Assembly: GCA_018825965.1 (NCBI GenBank) | Contig: JAHKAA010000014.1 | Coordinates: 40,620 to 104,619, forward strand | Direction of reading: 5' to 3' | DNA: 64,000 bases | DNA from: Gammaproteobacteria bacterium | GTDB taxonomy: Bacteria > Pseudomonadota > Gammaproteobacteria > Enterobacterales > Alteromonadaceae | Shown: in pieces, positions 61,582 through 64,000 of the stretch | How the letters are laid out: each line of letters begins with the position of its first letter | How positions within the stretch are numbered: position 1 is the stretch's first letter | Made by a program: the position numbers and the translations under genes | Notes under the pieces: model-generated | The model's input: only the letters and a program-made list of their open reading frames with translations | Databases searched by the model: none | Told to the model about the DNA's origin: nothing

Positions 61582-63549
61582 TTAGCGCTTGCGTAATCTG
61601 TTGGCTTTGTCAGTCTGACTCAGATCAGGTCTGCGTTGCTGTGGTGGTACTGCTTTTAAATCCTCTTGCTTATCTGCTTTGGCTTTTAACAACTGCAGGG
61701 GTTTATCCGGTGTCATCCCCACTTGCATCACGGTCGGGAAATGGCTGACGCCCGCTTTGCTTTGTGGCAATACCACAGCCAGATCAGCAAAATGATCAAT
61801 CATGCTGTTAATTTGCGCTATATAGTCGGTGGATGGGCCTATAGGTAAATCATCCAGCCAGAACTCACGCTCATTAAAGGCCTGCTGACGTTCAGGCAAG
61901 GGTAAAGTTTCGTTAATCACTTTGGCGTAATTGGCCTGATTCAGCATATTGTTGGGCACACGGGCTGGCCAGAAGGTGGGTAAATAAGGGTCATAAGCCA
62001 GGTTATACCCATCACGGCAACTGGCGGTGTCGGTTTGCCATGGAATAGCCATCCAGCGGGTAATACCACCGGCCACCTGACCACTGCGGATAGGACCGTT
62101 GATTTGTAATGCAATTTGCGATGTCATTTCAGGTCCATAATTGATGCCATGAGTGGGCGCTGTATCTTCAGCATGGCGCAAGCGAAAAGCTTCAGAATAC
62201 ATACCGGCAGTACGCATAGGCCAGGTCATTTCACAACCGGGATGAAAGGCATCAGCCAGACAAAACTCCATAGCTGCACGAGTTAACATATCAGGTTGCT
62301 CACAAAGCGGCACTTGCTCCAGAAGTTGAGGCGGCAGCTTATGGGGTTCATAATCGGCAATAAAATTGCCGTTCACCCAGTCGGCTAAAGCACGCAACTG
62401 CAACGAAGTTAAAGATACAAACTGGCGCGGTGAAGCCGTGGCGCTGACGCTCATCGCATCACCATATAACCAGGGCCACAATTGCGGTGAAGCGGCGGCG
62501 AAACTCGGATCCCAGCTTTGGGTATTGCTCTGGCCATTTGGTGTGCTGAACGCAGTATCCAGTGAACGGAAATTATGCGCCAGAGTGCGACGCGCTTCCT
62601 GCCAGGTGCTGGATGGATCAGACAACCGCTTCAGCCACTCTTCGGAGGTAAAATCAAAAGCGCTGTTCCAGCCAAAACCTGCTGCATAACCGGCGTTCAC
62701 CCATTGCAGATCGGTTAAACGCTGAAAAATGGGCAAAATATCATCAGTAAAAGACGGACGTCCCGGCAGAGGCAACTGCCCAGCTTCAACAGCTATATCC
62801 CGCATCAGATCCCACATAGTGCGAACCGACTTTTGCATAGGGGCATAGTCAGGTGGCGCGCAGACTACCCATGCTGGTTTGACGGGCAGAGTTTTCCCCC
62901 CGTAGTGCACTTTCGCTGTGACAGGACCGTCAGAGGTATCGTCATACCAACCTTCATTGTTACCAAAGGTAATGGCAGGTTTACCTTCAGGGTTGGCTGA
63001 CTTGCCATGACCACCCAACATCAGTAAACGCCCTTCGTCATCGGTACGCATCTCGCCCAAATACACAGAAACACCGGTAAAAGTGCCAACAAACTTAGTG
63101 CTGCTGCCATCCACCTTTTTGCCAGACACCGTATTGGCGCCACCATCTATTAATAAAGTGCTGCGATCTTTAACCAAAGCATTACGCAACAGTGAAGGAT
63201 CGGCTTCTGCCGCTTCAGGAATATCCAGCGCCAATTGAAACTCATACCAGGAGGCTTTTTGATTCGCCAGCCGTGCACTCCACTCTATAGTGGCATTGTT
63301 GGCAGTTAATTCTTTTACTACCTGACCAGAGGCATCCAAACCATAAACCCGGAAACGCGCCGCCTGGCGTTTTAGCGCCCCTGTTGCATCCCGATAAAAG
63401 GCAGGGCTTTGGGCTATAGGTTGATTCACCTCAGGCCCGATAAAAAACTCATTTGGGCTATTGCCCACCCTCATCACCCCTATAGGCGGATAAATAGCGG
63501 CACTGACAATTTCTGATTCGGGTTCTGACGAAGAAAACAGCTGACTCAT
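61582..63549 (-). CDS. lodA: LodA/GoxA-family cysteine-tryptophylquinone oxidase
   Basis: This 655-residue protein belongs to the LodA-like amino-acid oxidases. The N-terminal IYPPIGVMRVGNSPNEFFIG and FGWNSAFDFTSEEW are family-typical. The cofactor residues appear as Cys439 (FHPGCEMTW) and Trp504 (AIPWQTD), exactly 65 residues apart, as between Cys516 and Trp581 of LodA. Such enzymes oxidise lysine, glycine or other amino acids and release ammonia and H2O2, which can be antibacterial. No signal peptide is seen. AAGGAA precedes the ATG. The substrate is not predicted. Confidence 0.9.
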   Translation of the reverse strand: MSQLFSSSEPESEIVSAAIYPPIGVMRVGNSPNEFFIGPEVNQPIAQSPAFYRDATGALKRQAARFRVYGLDASGQVVKELTANNATIEWSARLANQKASWYEFQLALDIPEAAEADPSLLRNALVKDRSTLLIDGGANTVSGKKVDGSSTKFVGTFTGVSVYLGEMRTDDEGRLLMLGGHGKSANPEGKPAITFGNNEGWYDDTSDGPVTAKVHYGGKTLPVKPAWVVCAPPDYAPMQKSVRTMWDLMRDIAVEAGQLPLPGRPSFTDDILPIFQRLTDLQWVNAGYAAGFGWNSAFDFTSEEWLKRLSDPSSTWQEARRTLAHNFRSLDTAFSTPNGQSNTQSWDPSFAAASPQLWPWLYGDAMSVSATASPRQFVSLTSLQLRALADWVNGNFIADYEPHKLPPQLLEQVPLCEQPDMLTRAAMEFCLADAFHPGCEMTWPMRTAGMYSEAFRLRHAEDTAPTHGINYGPEMTSQIALQINGPIRSGQVAGGITRWMAIPWQTDTASCRDGYNLAYDPYLPTFWPARVPNNMLNQANYAKVINETLPLPERQQAFNEREFWLDDLPIGPSTDYIAQINSMIDHFADLAVVLPQSKAGVSHFPTVMQVGMTPDKPLQLLKAKADKQEDLKAVPPQQRRPDLSQTDKANRLRKR

Positions 63550-63753
63550 AAGACTATTCCTTTCACTGAGCTCATAGATTAAGGCTTCTGCGTACGGCTA
63601 ATGCAGTGTATTGTTTTAATGATAGAAACACGAAAACCAGCCTAGCCCAATAAGGAACAGATGTAAATGCAAGGTGATACTTTTCAGGGTGTAGCAGGAG
63701 GATAAAGCAGAGGCTTCTGATCTGGCTTTACAAGCCAAAGCAGCATCAGTGTA

Positions 63754-64000
63754 TTAACGCAGAATTTTCTGCATGGTTTTTCCTTTCGCCAGCTCATCAA
63801 TCAGCTTGTCTAAATAGCGGATTTTTTGCATCAAGGGATTTTGTACCTCTTCAACTCTGACACCACACACCAGACCTTTAATCAAAGCAACATTGGGGTT
63901 TATCGCAGGAGCCATATTAAAAAAGGTTTTAAAATCAGCGCCCTGTTCCAGTTGCAGCTGCAATGCAGCAGCGCTATAGCCTGTCAGCCAACAGATGATC
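63754..64000 (-). CDS. DUF2200 family protein, 5' end beyond the window
   Basis: The C-terminal 81 residues or so are present; the frame is open to the right edge. The visible sequence is typical of DUF2200: IICWLTGYS at the edge, then [39 protein letters not shown] and the end KTMQKILR. Members are small cytoplasmic proteins of unknown function. Confidence 0.85.
   Translation of the reverse strand, partial: IICWLTGYSAAALQLQLEQGADFKTFFNMAPAINPNVALIKGLVCGVRVEEVQNPLMQKIRYLDKLIDELAKGKTMQKILR

Noticed and set aside
1..64000. Prophage, insertion sequence, integron or CRISPR array
   Set aside because: No integrase, transposase, phage structural gene, attachment repeat or regularly spaced repeat was found.

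Overview
The window looks like chromosomal DNA of an aquatic gammaproteobacterium, most probably Rheinheimera or a close relative. This is inferred from gene content, not from a marker gene. The clues are a Tat-exported high-potential iron-sulfur protein, an EF-P with an Arg32 modification site next to its EarP rhamnosyltransferase, a LodA/LodB quinoprotein oxidase pair, many TonB/lipoprotein genes and compact operons with 1-4 bp overlaps. No rRNA, convincing tRNA, CRISPR array, prophage or insertion sequence was found. The only repeats seen are short REP-like palindromes.

Layout. 0-6.3 kb: a phosphodiesterase cut by the left edge, a Fic protein, a PAS/GGDEF/EAL protein and a long FabG-like reductase. 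6.4-13.6 kb: an ECF sigma/anti-sigma pair, then an envelope operon (DUF4331 protein, Ig-like lipoprotein, TPR protein, free-standing HupE-type domain, TonB receptor). The sigma gene and the DUF4331 gene share the same ECF-like promoter (TGCATCY-N16-CGTWR). 13.9-19.9 kb: beta-helix protein, HiPIP, MltA, esterase, Ohr and OhrR with repeated TTATCGCGATAA operators. 19.9-31.7 kb: DUF418 protein, chemoreceptor, PxpABC 5-oxoprolinase, RND efflux pair and NhaC-like antiporter. 31.8-37.7 kb: a cell-wall recycling group (VanX-like dipeptidase, PBP4-like carboxypeptidase, sodium symporter, NamZ). 37.7-47 kb: GNAT, EF-P/EarP, small hypotheticals, START and rhodanese proteins, an ABC ATPase with a membrane partner, LysE exporter, solute-binding protein and GlnS. 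47.2-50.8 kb: a pentapeptide-repeat potassium channel, VOC protein and LtaS-like enzyme.

51.1-59.3 kb is the most unusual region, all on the minus strand. First comes a four-gene, translationally coupled operon: thermostable-hemolysin family protein, AMP-forming ligase, heme-oxygenase-like diiron oxidase and SDR. It looks like a small biosynthetic pathway of unknown product. A TPR protein, a two-component system, a cupredoxin-like protein, an FTR1-family permease that has lost its REXXE iron motifs, and a beta-strand-rich envelope protein follow. 59.4-64 kb: a lipoprotein, LodB, LodA and a DUF2200 protein cut by the right edge.

The main candidates for new biology are the hemolysin/ligase/HDO/SDR operon, the motif-less FTR1 operon, and the ECF-sigma-controlled DUF4331/HupE-domain/TonB operon.
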